64,000 nucleotides of DNA. Source: Bacteroidota bacterium (GTDB lineage Bacteria > Bacteroidota > Bacteroidia > Chitinophagales > Chitinophagaceae). The notes under the pieces are model-generated. The model was given only the letters and a program-made list of their open reading frames with translations, made no database searches and was not told where the DNA came from. The stretch lies in the NCBI GenBank assembly GCA_947456625.1, contig CANGQJ010000005.1, positions 88,699 to 152,698 of the forward strand, in the 5' to 3' direction. This document shows positions 16,696-26,350 of the stretch, in pieces. The first letter of the stretch is position 1. Each line of letters opens with the position of its first letter. The position numbers were made by a program, and so were the translations under genes.

Positions 16696-17940
16696 CTACT
16701 GCTTTGGTTCGTGCTCTTTAGCAATTGGGTCGTGTTTTAGTACCGAATACGCAATGATTGCGCTTGTTAGCATTAAAATAGAACCCATTAAAAAAGAAAC
16801 ACCAGGGAAATAAAAGCCATTATTTCTATTACTAAAGTAGGAGAATAATCCATTCATAATAATAGGACCAACAATGGAAGTAACACTCATAATACTTGTA
16901 AGCGACCCTTGCAGTTCACCCTGTTCATTTTTTGGCACATGAACGGAAATTAAAGACTGAAGTGCTGGGCCAGAAATTCCTCCAAAACAATATGGAATTA
17001 AAAACACAAACATCATCCAAGATTGAGTTGCAAATGCAAATAAAAATAATCCTAATGCGTATAAGGCAATACCTATATAAACGCTTTTTTCATTTCCCAA
17101 TTTGGGATTAATAAATCGGATTAATACCCCTTGTACTATTCCAACTAATAAACCAACAGCGCCAAGTGAAACGCCTATCATTTTTGGACTCCAATGAAAT
17201 TTTTCAATATTTGCAAAACTCCAGTTACTTTGAACCGCATGTGCTCCAATATAAATAAGCACTAAAGAAAAAATTAAACCCGAAACTGCAGGATATTTTC
17301 TTAAATGACCCAAAGCACCAAGTGGATTTGCTCTTTTAATATCAAAGGCTCTGCGATTTTCTTTTGCCAGGGATTCAGGTAAAACAAAATATCCATAACA
17401 AGCATTTAATAAAGCCAAGCTGGCAGCAACAATAAAAGGAAGCCTTGCGTTAATCTCACCTAAAAAACCGCCAAGCATTGGACCAATAATAAAACCTACT
17501 CCAAATGCAGCGCCAATCATACCAAAGTTTTGTGCACGGTTAGTATCATCACTCACATCGGCAATATAGGCGGAAGCTGTTGTAAAACTTGCTCCGGTAA
17601 TACCTGAAATAGTTCTTCCTATAAATAAAAACCAAATGGTTGGAGAAAATGCCAAGAACAAATAATCTAAACCAAATCCTAAAAGTGAAAAAAGAAGCAC
17701 TGGACGTCGGCCATATTTATCACTTAAACTTCCAATTAATGGAGAAAATAAAAATTGCATACTAGCATACAAAAACGTAAGTGCTCCAGAATAAATAGAC
17801 ACTTTACTAATATCGTCAGTGCCTAACAAATGCTTTATAAGTTGAGGCATTACAGGAATAATTATTCCCAAGCCAATGACGTCAATTAATAAAGTAAGAA
17901 ATATAAATCCTACTGCTGCTTTTCTGTTATTTGTTGCCAT
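16696..17940 (-). CDS. MFS transporter of the TCR/Tet-like group
   Basis: A 12-helix major facilitator protein (414 aa from the ATG at 17938-17940; a longer frame adds six residues). It carries the drug:H+ antiporter signatures: GIIIPVMPQLIK in helix 1, the loop 2-3 motif GSLSDKYGRRPVLL and the helix 5 segment GAAFGVGFIIGPMLGG. It groups with TetA-type and MFS proteins widely annotated as tetracycline-resistance-like, but most such chromosomal copies have no proven resistance role and there is no TetR gene beside it. Substrate unknown. Confidence 0.85.
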   Translation of the reverse strand: MATNNRKAAVGFIFLTLLIDVIGLGIIIPVMPQLIKHLLGTDDISKVSIYSGALTFLYASMQFLFSPLIGSLSDKYGRRPVLLFSLLGFGLDYLFLAFSPTIWFLFIGRTISGITGASFTTASAYIADVSDDTNRAQNFGMIGAAFGVGFIIGPMLGGFLGEINARLPFIVAASLALLNACYGYFVLPESLAKENRRAFDIKRANPLGALGHLRKYPAVSGLIFSLVLIYIGAHAVQSNWSFANIEKFHWSPKMIGVSLGAVGLLVGIVQGVLIRFINPKLGNEKSVYIGIALYALGLFLFAFATQSWMMFVFLIPYCFGGISGPALQSLISVHVPKNEQGELQGSLTSIMSVTSIVGPIIMNGLFSYFSNRNNGFYFPGVSFLMGSILMLTSAIIAYSVLKHDPIAKEHEPKQ

Positions 17941-17964
17941 AATGCCGTAAATATACAATAAAAA

Positions 17965-17988
17965 GCCCCATCCTGAAATGGATAGGGC
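17965..17988 (-). terminator. Terminator for clpB
   Basis: On the minus strand GCCC-U-AUCC and GGAU-G-GGGC form a stem (arms 17980-17988 and 17965-17973, one G-U pair) followed by a U run. It lies 10 bp after the clpB stop and before the MFS transporter start. Confidence 0.7.
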
Positions 17989-17997
17989 CTTAATAAT

Positions 17998-20601
17998 TTA
18001 CACTTCGTTCCTAAAAACAATGACACTGTCAAAAATGTCAATTAACACTTTTTTGGATTTGTCTATTTCTCCACTTAATATTTTTTTACTAAGCTCATTG
18101 ACTACCATTTTTTGGATAAGTCGCTTTAAAGGCCTTGCCCCAAATTGCATATCAAACCCTTGCTCGGATAAAAAGTCAATTAAGTAATCGCTGAATTCAA
18201 TTTGCATTCCATTTTCGGCCACTAAATGTTTTAAATTGTTTAATTGAATTTTAACAATTGCGGCCATTTGTTTTTGTAACAATGGTGAGAACATAATAAT
18301 CTCGTCCACCCTATTTAAAAACTCAGGACGAATGGTTTGTTTTAACAAAGTCATCACTTCGGTCTTTGACTTTTCTATCTTAGCTTCTAAATTTTTATCC
18401 GTGACCCCTTCAAAAGTTTCCTGAATTATGTGACTTCCAATATTAGAAGTCATAATAATGATGGTGTTTTTAAAATTCACGGTTCTGCCCTTATTGTCCG
18501 TTAAATGTCCGTCATCTAATACTTGCAATAAAATATTCCAAACATCTGGATGTGCTTTTTCAATTTCATCCAATAACACCACACTATAAGGTTTACGACG
18601 CACCGCCTCGGTTAACTGACCACCCTCATCATAACCTACATATCCCGGAGGCGCTCCCACTAGTCTTGAAACCGAATGTTTTTCTTGGTACTCACTCATA
18701 TCAATTCTGGTCATCATGCTATCGTCGTCAAATAAATATTCAGCTAATGCTTTTGCAAGCTCGGTTTTACCCACGCCTGTTGTTCCTAAAAATATAAAAG
18801 AGCCAATAGGTTTTTTGGGATCCTGAAGTCCAGCCCTGCTTCTTCTAATGGCATCCGATACTGCAGTAATGGCTTCTTCTTGACCAATTACGCGTCTATG
18901 CAATTCTTCCTCCAAATTCAACAACTTTTCTTTTTCAGATTGCATCATTTTACTAACAGGAATACCTGTTGCCTTGGCTACATTTTCTGCAATATCTTCG
19001 GCGTCAACCTCCTCTTTCATTAAACGCTTTTCATTTGTGCCTAACTCATTTAATTCCTTAGTGCAGTTTTCTAAATTTTCTTCCTCTTGTTTTACTTTAC
19101 CGTATCTTATTTCAGCAACCTTACCGTAATCACCATTGCGTTCTGCAACCTCGGCCTCTTGTTTTAATTTTTCAATTTCCGATTTAGCTTTTTGTACTTT
19201 ATCAACTATTTCTTTTTCACTTGTCCACTTTGCCTTTAAAGTATCCTGTTGTACCGTTAAGTTACTTATTTCAATATTTAATGCTTTTAACTGATCCGGA
19301 TTATCCTCTCTTTTAATAGCTTCTCTTTCAATTTCTAATTGTCTAATTTGGCGCATTAAAGTATCTAACTCTTCTGGCATAGAATTCATTTCCAGTCTAA
19401 GCTTAGCAGCACTTTCGTCAATTAAATCAATGGCTTTATCAGGTAAAAAACGATCGGTAATATACCTGCTAGAAAGCTCAACAGCGGCAATAATTGCTTC
19501 ATCCTTAATTCGAACATGGTGGTGCGTTTCATAACGCTCTTTTAATCCTCTTAAAATAGAAATAGTATCCTCTTTTGTTGGTTCATCTATCATTACTTTT
19601 TGAAAACGACGCTCTAAGGCTTTATCCTTTTCAAAAAACTTTTGATATTCCGCCAAAGTAGTCGCACCAATAGCTCTTAACTCTCCTCTTGCAAGCGCTG
19701 GTTTTAAAATATTAGCTGCATCCATGGCGCCTTCACCACCACCCGCTCCAACCAATGTATGTATTTCGTCAATAAATAAAATAACTTCTCCATCGCTATC
19801 AGCAACTTCTTTCACTACTCCCTTTAAGCGCTCTTCAAATTCTCCTTTATATTTTGCACCCGCAATTAATTGCCCCATATCTAAAGCATAAATAATTTTA
19901 CTCTTTAAATTATCTGGTACATCGCCATTTACAATTCGCATGGCCAACCCTTCTGCAATAGCAGTTTTACCCACTCCAGGTTCACCCACTAAAATGGGAT
20001 TATTTTTACTACGGCGTGAAAGAATATGCAATGTTCTTCTTATTTCTTCGTCGCGGCCAATCACGGGATCTAATTTCCCTTTATTGGCTAACTCATTTAA
20101 ATTTTTTGAATATTTAGAAAGTGCTTGAAATTGTGTTTCCTGTGTCGCAGAATTCACAGTCTCCCCTTTTCTTAATTCTTTAATGGCGGCAACTAACCCT
20201 TTTTCAGTTAATCCTGCATCTTTTAAAATTTTACCCGAAGCATCGTTTACTTGTAAAATTGCTATTAAAATATGTTCTACTGTTACAAATTCATCACTAA
20301 AAGTTTTTAATGCACCGTTTGCTTTTAGTAATACTGCGTTTAAATCTCTGCTCACATTAGAAGCAGGCTCACCTGTTTGTTGTTTGGCAAGTGTTGTAAT
20401 TAACTCCTCGATTTTTTGTAAAACCTGAACTGGATTTACGTTGTTCTTTTTTAATAAAAACTCGGTAGAACTGTCTTTGTCTAATAAAATGGCTTTTAAC
20501 ACATGTGCTGTTTCAATGGATGCATTGCTATTGTTATAAGCCAATTGTTGAGCAGCTTGAATAGCTTCTTGGGCTTTAATGGTATATTGATTTAAATTCA
20601 T
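17998..20601 (-). CDS. clpB: ATP-dependent disaggregase ClpB
   Basis: ClpB is the hexameric Hsp100 disaggregase that works with DnaK to rescue aggregated protein. The 867-residue protein has the Clp N-terminal repeat domain (1-145), AAA1 with Walker A GEPGVGKT at 206-213, a long coiled-coil middle domain (about 410-530, [13 protein letters not shown] onward), AAA2 with GTTGVGKT and [12 protein letters not shown], and the C-terminal D2 small domain. Size and order are standard. It starts at ATG 20599-20601 and is divergent from queG. The 130-bp leader contains only a short GCGC inverted repeat (20628-20642), not CIRCE. Confidence 0.97.
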   Translation of the reverse strand: MNLNQYTIKAQEAIQAAQQLAYNNSNASIETAHVLKAILLDKDSSTEFLLKKNNVNPVQVLQKIEELITTLAKQQTGEPASNVSRDLNAVLLKANGALKTFSDEFVTVEHILIAILQVNDASGKILKDAGLTEKGLVAAIKELRKGETVNSATQETQFQALSKYSKNLNELANKGKLDPVIGRDEEIRRTLHILSRRSKNNPILVGEPGVGKTAIAEGLAMRIVNGDVPDNLKSKIIYALDMGQLIAGAKYKGEFEERLKGVVKEVADSDGEVILFIDEIHTLVGAGGGEGAMDAANILKPALARGELRAIGATTLAEYQKFFEKDKALERRFQKVMIDEPTKEDTISILRGLKERYETHHHVRIKDEAIIAAVELSSRYITDRFLPDKAIDLIDESAAKLRLEMNSMPEELDTLMRQIRQLEIEREAIKREDNPDQLKALNIEISNLTVQQDTLKAKWTSEKEIVDKVQKAKSEIEKLKQEAEVAERNGDYGKVAEIRYGKVKQEEENLENCTKELNELGTNEKRLMKEEVDAEDIAENVAKATGIPVSKMMQSEKEKLLNLEEELHRRVIGQEEAITAVSDAIRRSRAGLQDPKKPIGSFIFLGTTGVGKTELAKALAEYLFDDDSMMTRIDMSEYQEKHSVSRLVGAPPGYVGYDEGGQLTEAVRRKPYSVVLLDEIEKAHPDVWNILLQVLDDGHLTDNKGRTVNFKNTIIIMTSNIGSHIIQETFEGVTDKNLEAKIEKSKTEVMTLLKQTIRPEFLNRVDEIIMFSPLLQKQMAAIVKIQLNNLKHLVAENGMQIEFSDYLIDFLSEQGFDMQFGARPLKRLIQKMVVNELSKKILSGEIDKSKKVLIDIFDSVIVFRNEV

Positions 20602-20733
20602 AGTATTGTTTATTTATAGTAAGGTATGCGCAAAACAAGCGCCAATCTATGATTTAAGTTATAATGTCACATAATATACTTGAAAACGGAATAAAAGTCA
20701 GTCCTGATAAGGTTTTTCTGCTATTTTTACAGC

Positions 20734-21678
20734 GTGAATGAATTTTCAAATACACAGTTTATAAAGGAGCTTGCCGAGCAAATGGGCTTTGACTATTGTG
20801 GTATTGCAATGGCAAAGGAACTTACCCAGGATGCAAAACGTTTGGAACAATGGCTTGAAAAAGGATTTCATGGCGACATGGCTTACATGGAAAATAATTT
20901 TGAATTAAGAGTAGATCCAAGGAAGTTAGTCCCAGGAGCTAAATCGGTCATTACATTTTTAAAAAATTATTATCCATCAAAGGATATATTAACAATAGCA
21001 GAAGCACAGGATGCTAAAATTGCAAAGTATGCTTACGGTGAAGATTACCACGAAGTAATAAGGCAACAGTTATTTGAATTTTTAGACACCATGCGTTCCA
21101 TGATTGGTCCTATTGAAGGTAGAGGCTTTGTGGATTCAGCTCCAGTTTTAGAAAGGTCCTGGGCACAATTATCGGGTGCTGGATGGGTTGGAAAAAATGG
21201 AAACTTAATAAGGCATAAGGAAGGAAGTTTCTTTTTTATTGCAACACTTATTGTGGATTTGGAATTAATTTACGACACCCCTATGCCTAAGGATTATTGC
21301 GGTGGTTGTACTAAATGCATAGACGCATGCCCAACACAAGCCATACTCCCAAATAAAACTATTGAGGCAAATCACTGTATAAGTTATTTTACCATTGAAC
21401 AAAAAAAAGATACAATTGATTCCAATAAATCATTTGAAAATTGGGCTTTTGGATGTGACATATGCCAAGACGTATGCCCATGGAATAGTTTTAGCAAGCC
21501 ACATCATGAAAATAAATTTAAACCACTTACAGGGTTGCTTCAAATGAAGTCTAATGATTGGTTAAAAATAGAAGAAACTACCTTTAAAGCAAGATTTAAA
21601 AAGTCACCATTATTGAGGGCAAAACTAAGAGGTATTCAAAGGAATATTAATTACCTGAAGCAACAGCAAGAAAAATAG
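20734..21678 (+). CDS. queG: Epoxyqueuosine reductase
   Basis: QueG reduces epoxyqueuosine to queuosine at tRNA position 34, using cobalamin and two 4Fe-4S clusters. The 314-residue protein shows GFDYCGIAMA at the N terminus, the conserved VDSAPVLERSWAQLSGAGWVGKN-like core (about 130-155), and ferredoxin cysteine sets CGGCTKCIDACP and CDICQDVCPW. The start is GTG at 20734-20736; an ATG at 20738 is out of frame. A TATTTTTA box lies at 20722-20729, only four bases away. No other queuosine genes are near. Confidence 0.94.
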   Translation: MNEFSNTQFIKELAEQMGFDYCGIAMAKELTQDAKRLEQWLEKGFHGDMAYMENNFELRVDPRKLVPGAKSVITFLKNYYPSKDILTIAEAQDAKIAKYAYGEDYHEVIRQQLFEFLDTMRSMIGPIEGRGFVDSAPVLERSWAQLSGAGWVGKNGNLIRHKEGSFFFIATLIVDLELIYDTPMPKDYCGGCTKCIDACPTQAILPNKTIEANHCISYFTIEQKKDTIDSNKSFENWAFGCDICQDVCPWNSFSKPHHENKFKPLTGLLQMKSNDWLKIEETTFKARFKKSPLLRAKLRGIQRNINYLKQQQEK

Positions 21679-21712
21679 TTTCTTGGATTTCAAACATACC
21701 TAGTTGGGCAAA

Positions 21713-22207
21713 TTATTTATTACTTTCTTCTAGTAATAAATCACGCAAACTAGCCAATTCCATTTCCATTTTATAGCCCAATACCTTTTCATTTAAAAGT
21801 GTTTGAAATTTTTCCCAAGGATACCATTTTACATGTTGTTCAAATGACCAATGAATAACATATATGCCTGTTTGCAAAGGGATCCATTCAAATTTAACAA
21901 GGTATGGCCTTTGGCCAGTGGCAACCCAATTAAAACTAACAGAACTGTCGGACTTGTCCGCTAATTTTATTGTTTGCGTGCCTATATATAAAGTACTATC
22001 CTTCCACTGGGCTTTGTTTTCTTTCCAATCGCTCATCCAATTTTTCCATTCGTTTAAATCACTAACATAATGTTGAATTTGTGCTCTATTAGCTCCAACT
22101 TCCATTGCTCTAGAAACTATTACAGTACTAGGAAACAGGGCCGAAATTCCAGTAACAATAGTTCCTAATACAAGTAGGCTTATTATAATTAATTTAATTA
22201 AACGCAT
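21713..22207 (-). CDS. Membrane-anchored SRPBCC-like protein
   Basis: The 164-residue protein has one N-terminal membrane helix (MRLIKLIIISLLVLGTIVTG) and then a domain resembling SRPBCC / polyketide cyclase-like ligand-binding proteins: a helix with QIQHYVSDLNEWKNWM, strands such as SVSFNWVATG and VIHWSFEQHVKWYPW, and a long C-terminal helix. Function is unknown. Its ATG directly abuts the stop of the ABC-2 permease gene (TAAATG), so the two are almost certainly coupled. Confidence 0.65.
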   Translation of the reverse strand: MRLIKLIIISLLVLGTIVTGISALFPSTVIVSRAMEVGANRAQIQHYVSDLNEWKNWMSDWKENKAQWKDSTLYIGTQTIKLADKSDSSVSFNWVATGQRPYLVKFEWIPLQTGIYVIHWSFEQHVKWYPWEKFQTLLNEKVLGYKMEMELASLRDLLLEESNK

Positions 22208-23311
22208 TTATTCCCATTTAAAAGTTTTAAAGGCAATGGCATACACCACTAGTATCCAAATAAATAAAATAGAGATATCACCCCATGAGTCCAACAAGCT
22301 ATTCCCCTCAAACGAAATATCCCGCATGGCATTGTTAAAATGTGTCAATGGTAATATTTTACAAAAAGGCTGCATCCAAGTAGGAAAATTATCAATGGAG
22401 AAAAAAGTACCTGCTAATAAAAATTGTGGTAGTGTAAATATATTTGCTAATGGTGGAATGGTGCTCTCGTTTTTTGCAACACCACTAACAATAAATCCAA
22501 AGCCCATAAACAAAACCAGTGCTATAAAACTTAATGCCATAATACTTAAAAACGTACTCCATCCGTGCACCAAAGTAAAATTAAAAGCAAAATGTCCAAT
22601 TGCAATAATCACTACAGCAGTTAGTAATTGAAATATAACCCTACTAAATGCTTCTCCTAAAATAATGTATAGCCTTCTTATTGGTGTAGCGTAAAATCGT
22701 TTTAAAATTAACTGCTGTCTTAAATTAAAAAACACAAATGCCACTCCAAAAATGCCCGAACTTAATAATGAAAACCCCATTTGACCAGGTAAAATAAAAT
22801 CAATGGTACGGTATATTCTTCCAGGAACCTGCTCTACTGTATTATTAACAACTGCAATGGTGGGTGCATTGGGAAAACTTGCTGCATTAATTTTCCCAAT
22901 CACTGAATTTAAAATTGATTTTACCAATTGCACATTTTGCGGATTGGCCGCCTCTGAACTCGTTAAGTTAATAATATAAGGTGCGCTAGGATTATTGGAT
23001 TTTTGAATATTAATGATGGCAGTGATACGTCCTTTTGAAAGTTCGTTTTTCATTTTAAGGGTATCCCCTTTAACAAATTTCAATCCGGGGATTTGCTTTA
23101 TACTTTGATATACCATATTATTGGTATCGGCCTTACTATTTAAAGCAACGGTTACATTAATATTACCACCACTGCTCATAAACCCAAAGACCAAAATAAA
23201 AATTAAAGGAAATGCAATACTAAAAACAATGGCCGAAGGGCTTCTTGAAATGGACCTTAAACTTGCCTTGGTAATGGCAAGCATTGCTTTTAACTGACTA
23301 TATTGCTGCAT
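22208..23311 (-). CDS. ABC-2 type transporter permease
   Basis: This 367-residue permease starts at the ATG at 23309-23311 (MQQYSQLKAML); an upstream frame to 23407 merely overlaps sppA. A first helix near 25-45 (AIVFSIAFPLIFILVFGFM) is followed by a ~150-residue periplasmic domain and five C-terminal helices, the layout of ABC-2 exporters of the YhgE/DrrB-like type. Such permeases need an ATP-binding partner, but none is encoded next to it. It follows sppA by 5 bp and precedes the SRPBCC-like gene with no gap. Substrate unknown. Confidence 0.82.
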   Translation of the reverse strand: MQQYSQLKAMLAITKASLRSISRSPSAIVFSIAFPLIFILVFGFMSSGGNINVTVALNSKADTNNMVYQSIKQIPGLKFVKGDTLKMKNELSKGRITAIINIQKSNNPSAPYIINLTSSEAANPQNVQLVKSILNSVIGKINAASFPNAPTIAVVNNTVEQVPGRIYRTIDFILPGQMGFSLLSSGIFGVAFVFFNLRQQLILKRFYATPIRRLYIILGEAFSRVIFQLLTAVVIIAIGHFAFNFTLVHGWSTFLSIMALSFIALVLFMGFGFIVSGVAKNESTIPPLANIFTLPQFLLAGTFFSIDNFPTWMQPFCKILPLTHFNNAMRDISFEGNSLLDSWGDISILFIWILVVYAIAFKTFKWE

Positions 23312-23316
23312 ATTTA

Positions 23317-25074
23317 TTAAGGATGATTCACTACAAATATAGGCAATCGAGTTTGAGGTTGCCCCATCATTTGTTTTACAGATTTTAAATATTGAAACGA
23401 CTGCCAACTCTCTACGCCAAGTTCTTCTTTAATTGCTTTTGTTTTTACTTTATCCTCATAGCCTTCTATTAAATCTTCGATAAATGATTTTGGTTCTGGA
23501 TAGAATTTGATGGAATAGCCTTTTAAGTGAGCCATATTTGCTGCTGTTGCAACTGCATCATTTAAATTTCCAATTTTATCAACCAGACCCACTTTTACAG
23601 CATCGGCCCCTATCCATACCCTACCTTGTGCAATAGTATCAATATAGTCAATTGATTTTTTTCTTCCTTGTGCAACCCTTAATTTAAAAGCATTATAAAT
23701 ACTATCTACACCTGCTTGAATAAATTTTTGTTCTGTTGCATTTAATGCCCTAGTAGCAGAAGGAGCATCGGCGTAAGTGCTTGTATTTACTCGATCAAAT
23801 GTAATTCCTAATTTATTTTTCATGAAATTGCTAATGTTAGGAATCACCGAGAAAACACCAATAGAGCCTGTAATGGTATTGGCATCCGCTAATATACTGT
23901 CTGCGTTACAAGCAATATAATAACCACCAGAAGCAGCATAATTTCCCATGCTTACCACCAAAGGTTTCTCTTTTTTTAATAAATCTAATTCTCTCCAAAT
24001 GATATCGCTGGCAAGTGCGCTACCCCCAGGTGAATTAACCCTAAGTACTACTGCATCTATATTTTTATCGTTTCTTAATTTTTGAATTAACACCCTGTAG
24101 TCATCACTGGCAATACTATTGTTTTGACTTTTACCCATCACAATATCGCCGTCGGCATATATAATAGCAATTTTACCAGAACCAGATCCTCTAATTGCAA
24201 CCGAGGAAGCGTAATCGTTAAAATTTAAAAACGAGATATCCTGTGATTTTGAAATACGTAGTTTTTGTGCAATTACTTTTTTAACCTGATCATCATAAAA
24301 AAGACCATCTACCAAATTATATTTAAGCGCATCCTTTGCGTTTTGTACAAGTCCTTTATCAGAAATATATTTTAAAGTATCGGCATTTAAACTTCTTTGC
24401 TGCGCAGCGCCCTGAATAAAACTATTGTATACTCCATTTAACCAAACACTGGTTTGTAGTTTATTGGCAGGCGACATTTCGGTGTATCTAAAAGGTTCGG
24501 TTGCACTTTTAAATTTTCCTGCATAAAAAACCTGAGGCTGAATTTCTAATTTATCTAAAAGTCCTTTCAAAAACATGGTTTCGTAAGAAAAACCAGCCCA
24601 TTCTAGCCCACCTTGAGGATGGGTGTATATTTGATTTGCCACATTTGCAATCCAATACCCTTTTTGCGTAATTGTTTCTCCAAATGCAACGATAAATTTA
24701 TTTGATTTTTTAAAATCAATTAAGGCAGTTCTGATTTCATCGGAAGCAGCATACCCATTTGGATTTTGTTGGCATTTTATATAAATACCTTTAATTGCAG
24801 AATCGGTTTTTGCATGTTTAATTAAAGCTATTAGCTCCGACAAACTTGGCACTTTGCCTTTTTTCTTATTAATCAATTCTGAAAACGCATCCGACTTTGT
24901 TTGCTCTGGAAAATCTTCTGATAAATCTAAAACCAATACCGAATTAGTTGCAACCAATTTTGGTTCTTCATTGGAAAACGAAGATGCAACACCAACTAAA
25001 ACAAACAAACCAAGTAAAGTAAATATGATGAGCGATAATAAGCTTGCAAAAACAATTTTAAAAAAACTTTTCAT
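23317..25074 (-). CDS. sppA: Signal peptide peptidase SppA, 67K type
   Basis: SppA is a membrane-bound serine protease that degrades cleaved signal peptides. The 585-residue protein has an N-terminal anchor helix (about 7-30) and two fused SppA domains, as in the long E. coli-like form. The catalytic Lys is in YAGKFKSATEPF in the first half and the nucleophile Ser in NYAASGGYYIAC in the second half. It begins a minus-strand set with the ABC-2 permease and SRPBCC-like gene, and diverges from folK. Confidence 0.92.
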   Translation of the reverse strand: MKSFFKIVFASLLSLIIFTLLGLFVLVGVASSFSNEEPKLVATNSVLVLDLSEDFPEQTKSDAFSELINKKKGKVPSLSELIALIKHAKTDSAIKGIYIKCQQNPNGYAASDEIRTALIDFKKSNKFIVAFGETITQKGYWIANVANQIYTHPQGGLEWAGFSYETMFLKGLLDKLEIQPQVFYAGKFKSATEPFRYTEMSPANKLQTSVWLNGVYNSFIQGAAQQRSLNADTLKYISDKGLVQNAKDALKYNLVDGLFYDDQVKKVIAQKLRISKSQDISFLNFNDYASSVAIRGSGSGKIAIIYADGDIVMGKSQNNSIASDDYRVLIQKLRNDKNIDAVVLRVNSPGGSALASDIIWRELDLLKKEKPLVVSMGNYAASGGYYIACNADSILADANTITGSIGVFSVIPNISNFMKNKLGITFDRVNTSTYADAPSATRALNATEQKFIQAGVDSIYNAFKLRVAQGRKKSIDYIDTIAQGRVWIGADAVKVGLVDKIGNLNDAVATAANMAHLKGYSIKFYPEPKSFIEDLIEGYEDKVKTKAIKEELGVESWQSFQYLKSVKQMMGQPQTRLPIFVVNHP

Positions 25075-25176
25075 GTATTAAATTGAAGGTAAAAAGAATA
25101 CCACTAAAATAGCGGAAACTAAAATAGGGTAACAGTGTAAAATTATGGATATTTGAGCTACTTTTATAATCCTTCT

Positions 25177-25665
25177 ATGAATAAAGTATACCTCTTGATA
25201 GGTGGCAATATGGGCGATCGAATGGCAAATTTGAATAAAGCCATTAACTACTTAGAGCAAACAATTGGGCCTATCCAAAAAAAATCTTCGGTATACGAAA
25301 CTGCTGCTTGGGGCAACACCAACCAGCCTAGCTTTTTAAACCAAGCAATATTATTGGAATCAAGTTTTAATGCCAACCAAATCATGCATCTTTTACTAGC
25401 CATTGAATCCAAAATGGGACGGGTGCGCACCGAAAATATGGGTCCAAGAACAATTGATTTAGATATTATTTATTTTAATAACGAGGTTATTTCCAATAAT
25501 TTAATAACCATCCCGCATCCAAAAATTTTTGATAGGAAATTTGTATTAATGCCCCTCGTAGAAATAGACCCTAACTTCATTCATCCCGTTTTAAATAAAT
25601 CAAACACATTATTGTTGAAAGAATGTGGAGATTCTCTTGCTGTGTATAAAAAAAGAGATTTCTAA
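25177..25665 (+). CDS. folK: 2-amino-4-hydroxy-6-hydroxymethyldihydropteridine diphosphokinase
   Basis: HPPK pyrophosphorylates 6-hydroxymethyl-dihydropterin in folate synthesis. I choose the ATG at 25177 (162 aa); the TTG at 25153 would add eight residues. The fold is clear from LIGGNMGDR, the VYETAAWGNTNQPSFLNQAI segment and the signature RTENMGPRTIDLDIIYF. A TACTTTTA promoter-like box is at 25159-25166. A deoxynucleoside kinase gene follows after 43 bp, an arrangement that occurs as a fused bifunctional gene in some Bacteroidota. Confidence 0.94.
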   Translation: MNKVYLLIGGNMGDRMANLNKAINYLEQTIGPIQKKSSVYETAAWGNTNQPSFLNQAILLESSFNANQIMHLLLAIESKMGRVRTENMGPRTIDLDIIYFNNEVISNNLITIPHPKIFDRKFVLMPLVEIDPNFIHPVLNKSNTLLLKECGDSLAVYKKRDF

Positions 25666-25708
25666 GCACCTGGCTTACTATATTTGATCAAGTAGAATAG
25701 AGAAAATT

Positions 25709-26341
25709 ATGAATTATCGTTTTATAGCAATTGAGGGGAATATTGGTGCGGGGAAAACTACGCTGTCACATTTATTATCACAACATTATAATGCAAAGTT
25801 GGTATTAGAGGAATTTGCCGAAAATCCTTTTTTGACAAAATTTTATGAGAATCCAAAACAATATGCATTTCCATTAGAGCTATTTTTTTTAGCAGAACGT
25901 TTTAAGCAACAACAAGAGCTCATTAAAAATAAAGACTTGTTTCAAGAAGTGACCATTTCGGATTATATTTTTACAAAGTGTTTATTATTTGCAAAAGTAA
26001 ATTTACCCGAAGAAGAATTTAGATTGTATCAAAAAATGTTCGATGTTTTTTATCAGCAACTTACCCCACCCGATATTTTAATTTACTTGCACGCTCCTGT
26101 AAATAAACTTCAAGGCAATATCAAAAAACGTAACCGCAAATTTGAACAAGCCATCCCTGACGAGTACCTCTTTAAGATTCAGGAGACTTATACCAGCTAC
26201 ATAAAGCAGCATAATATAAAAACCCTATTTATAGACGCTAGTAATGCCGATTTCCTATACAATGAGGCACATTTTAAAGTAATTACCGATGCCTTGGATA
26301 AGGATTTAGAGGACGGTCAGCATTATTTTAATTTACCTTAA
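25709..26341 (+). CDS. Deoxynucleoside kinase
   Basis: The 210-residue protein phosphorylates deoxynucleosides in salvage. It has the P-loop IEGNIGAGKTTL at about 7-18, the LEEFAENPFLTKFYENP substrate segment, the FFLAERFKQ helix, ISDYIFTKCLLFA (in place of the classical D/ERS motif region) and a KRNRKFEQAIPDEYL lid. It resembles the deoxyadenosine/deoxyguanosine kinase group; base preference cannot be read with confidence. It is directly downstream of folK and 9 bp before an MFS transporter gene on the same strand. Confidence 0.88.
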   Translation: MNYRFIAIEGNIGAGKTTLSHLLSQHYNAKLVLEEFAENPFLTKFYENPKQYAFPLELFFLAERFKQQQELIKNKDLFQEVTISDYIFTKCLLFAKVNLPEEEFRLYQKMFDVFYQQLTPPDILIYLHAPVNKLQGNIKKRNRKFEQAIPDEYLFKIQETYTSYIKQHNIKTLFIDASNADFLYNEAHFKVITDALDKDLEDGQHYFNLP

Positions 26342-26350
26342 TTTAGTATT

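Noticed and set aside
16696..17940. TetA-like MFS gene as tetracycline resistance
   Set aside because: Only general MFS motifs; no TetR gene or mobile context.
20628..20642. GCGC inverted repeat in the clpB leader as a heat-shock operator
   Set aside because: Only four base pairs, no resemblance to CIRCE or another known heat-shock operator.
23312..23407. N-terminal extension of the ABC-2 permease
   Set aside because: It overlaps the 3' end of sppA and lacks a membrane-protein start; ATG at 23309-23311 fits the family.
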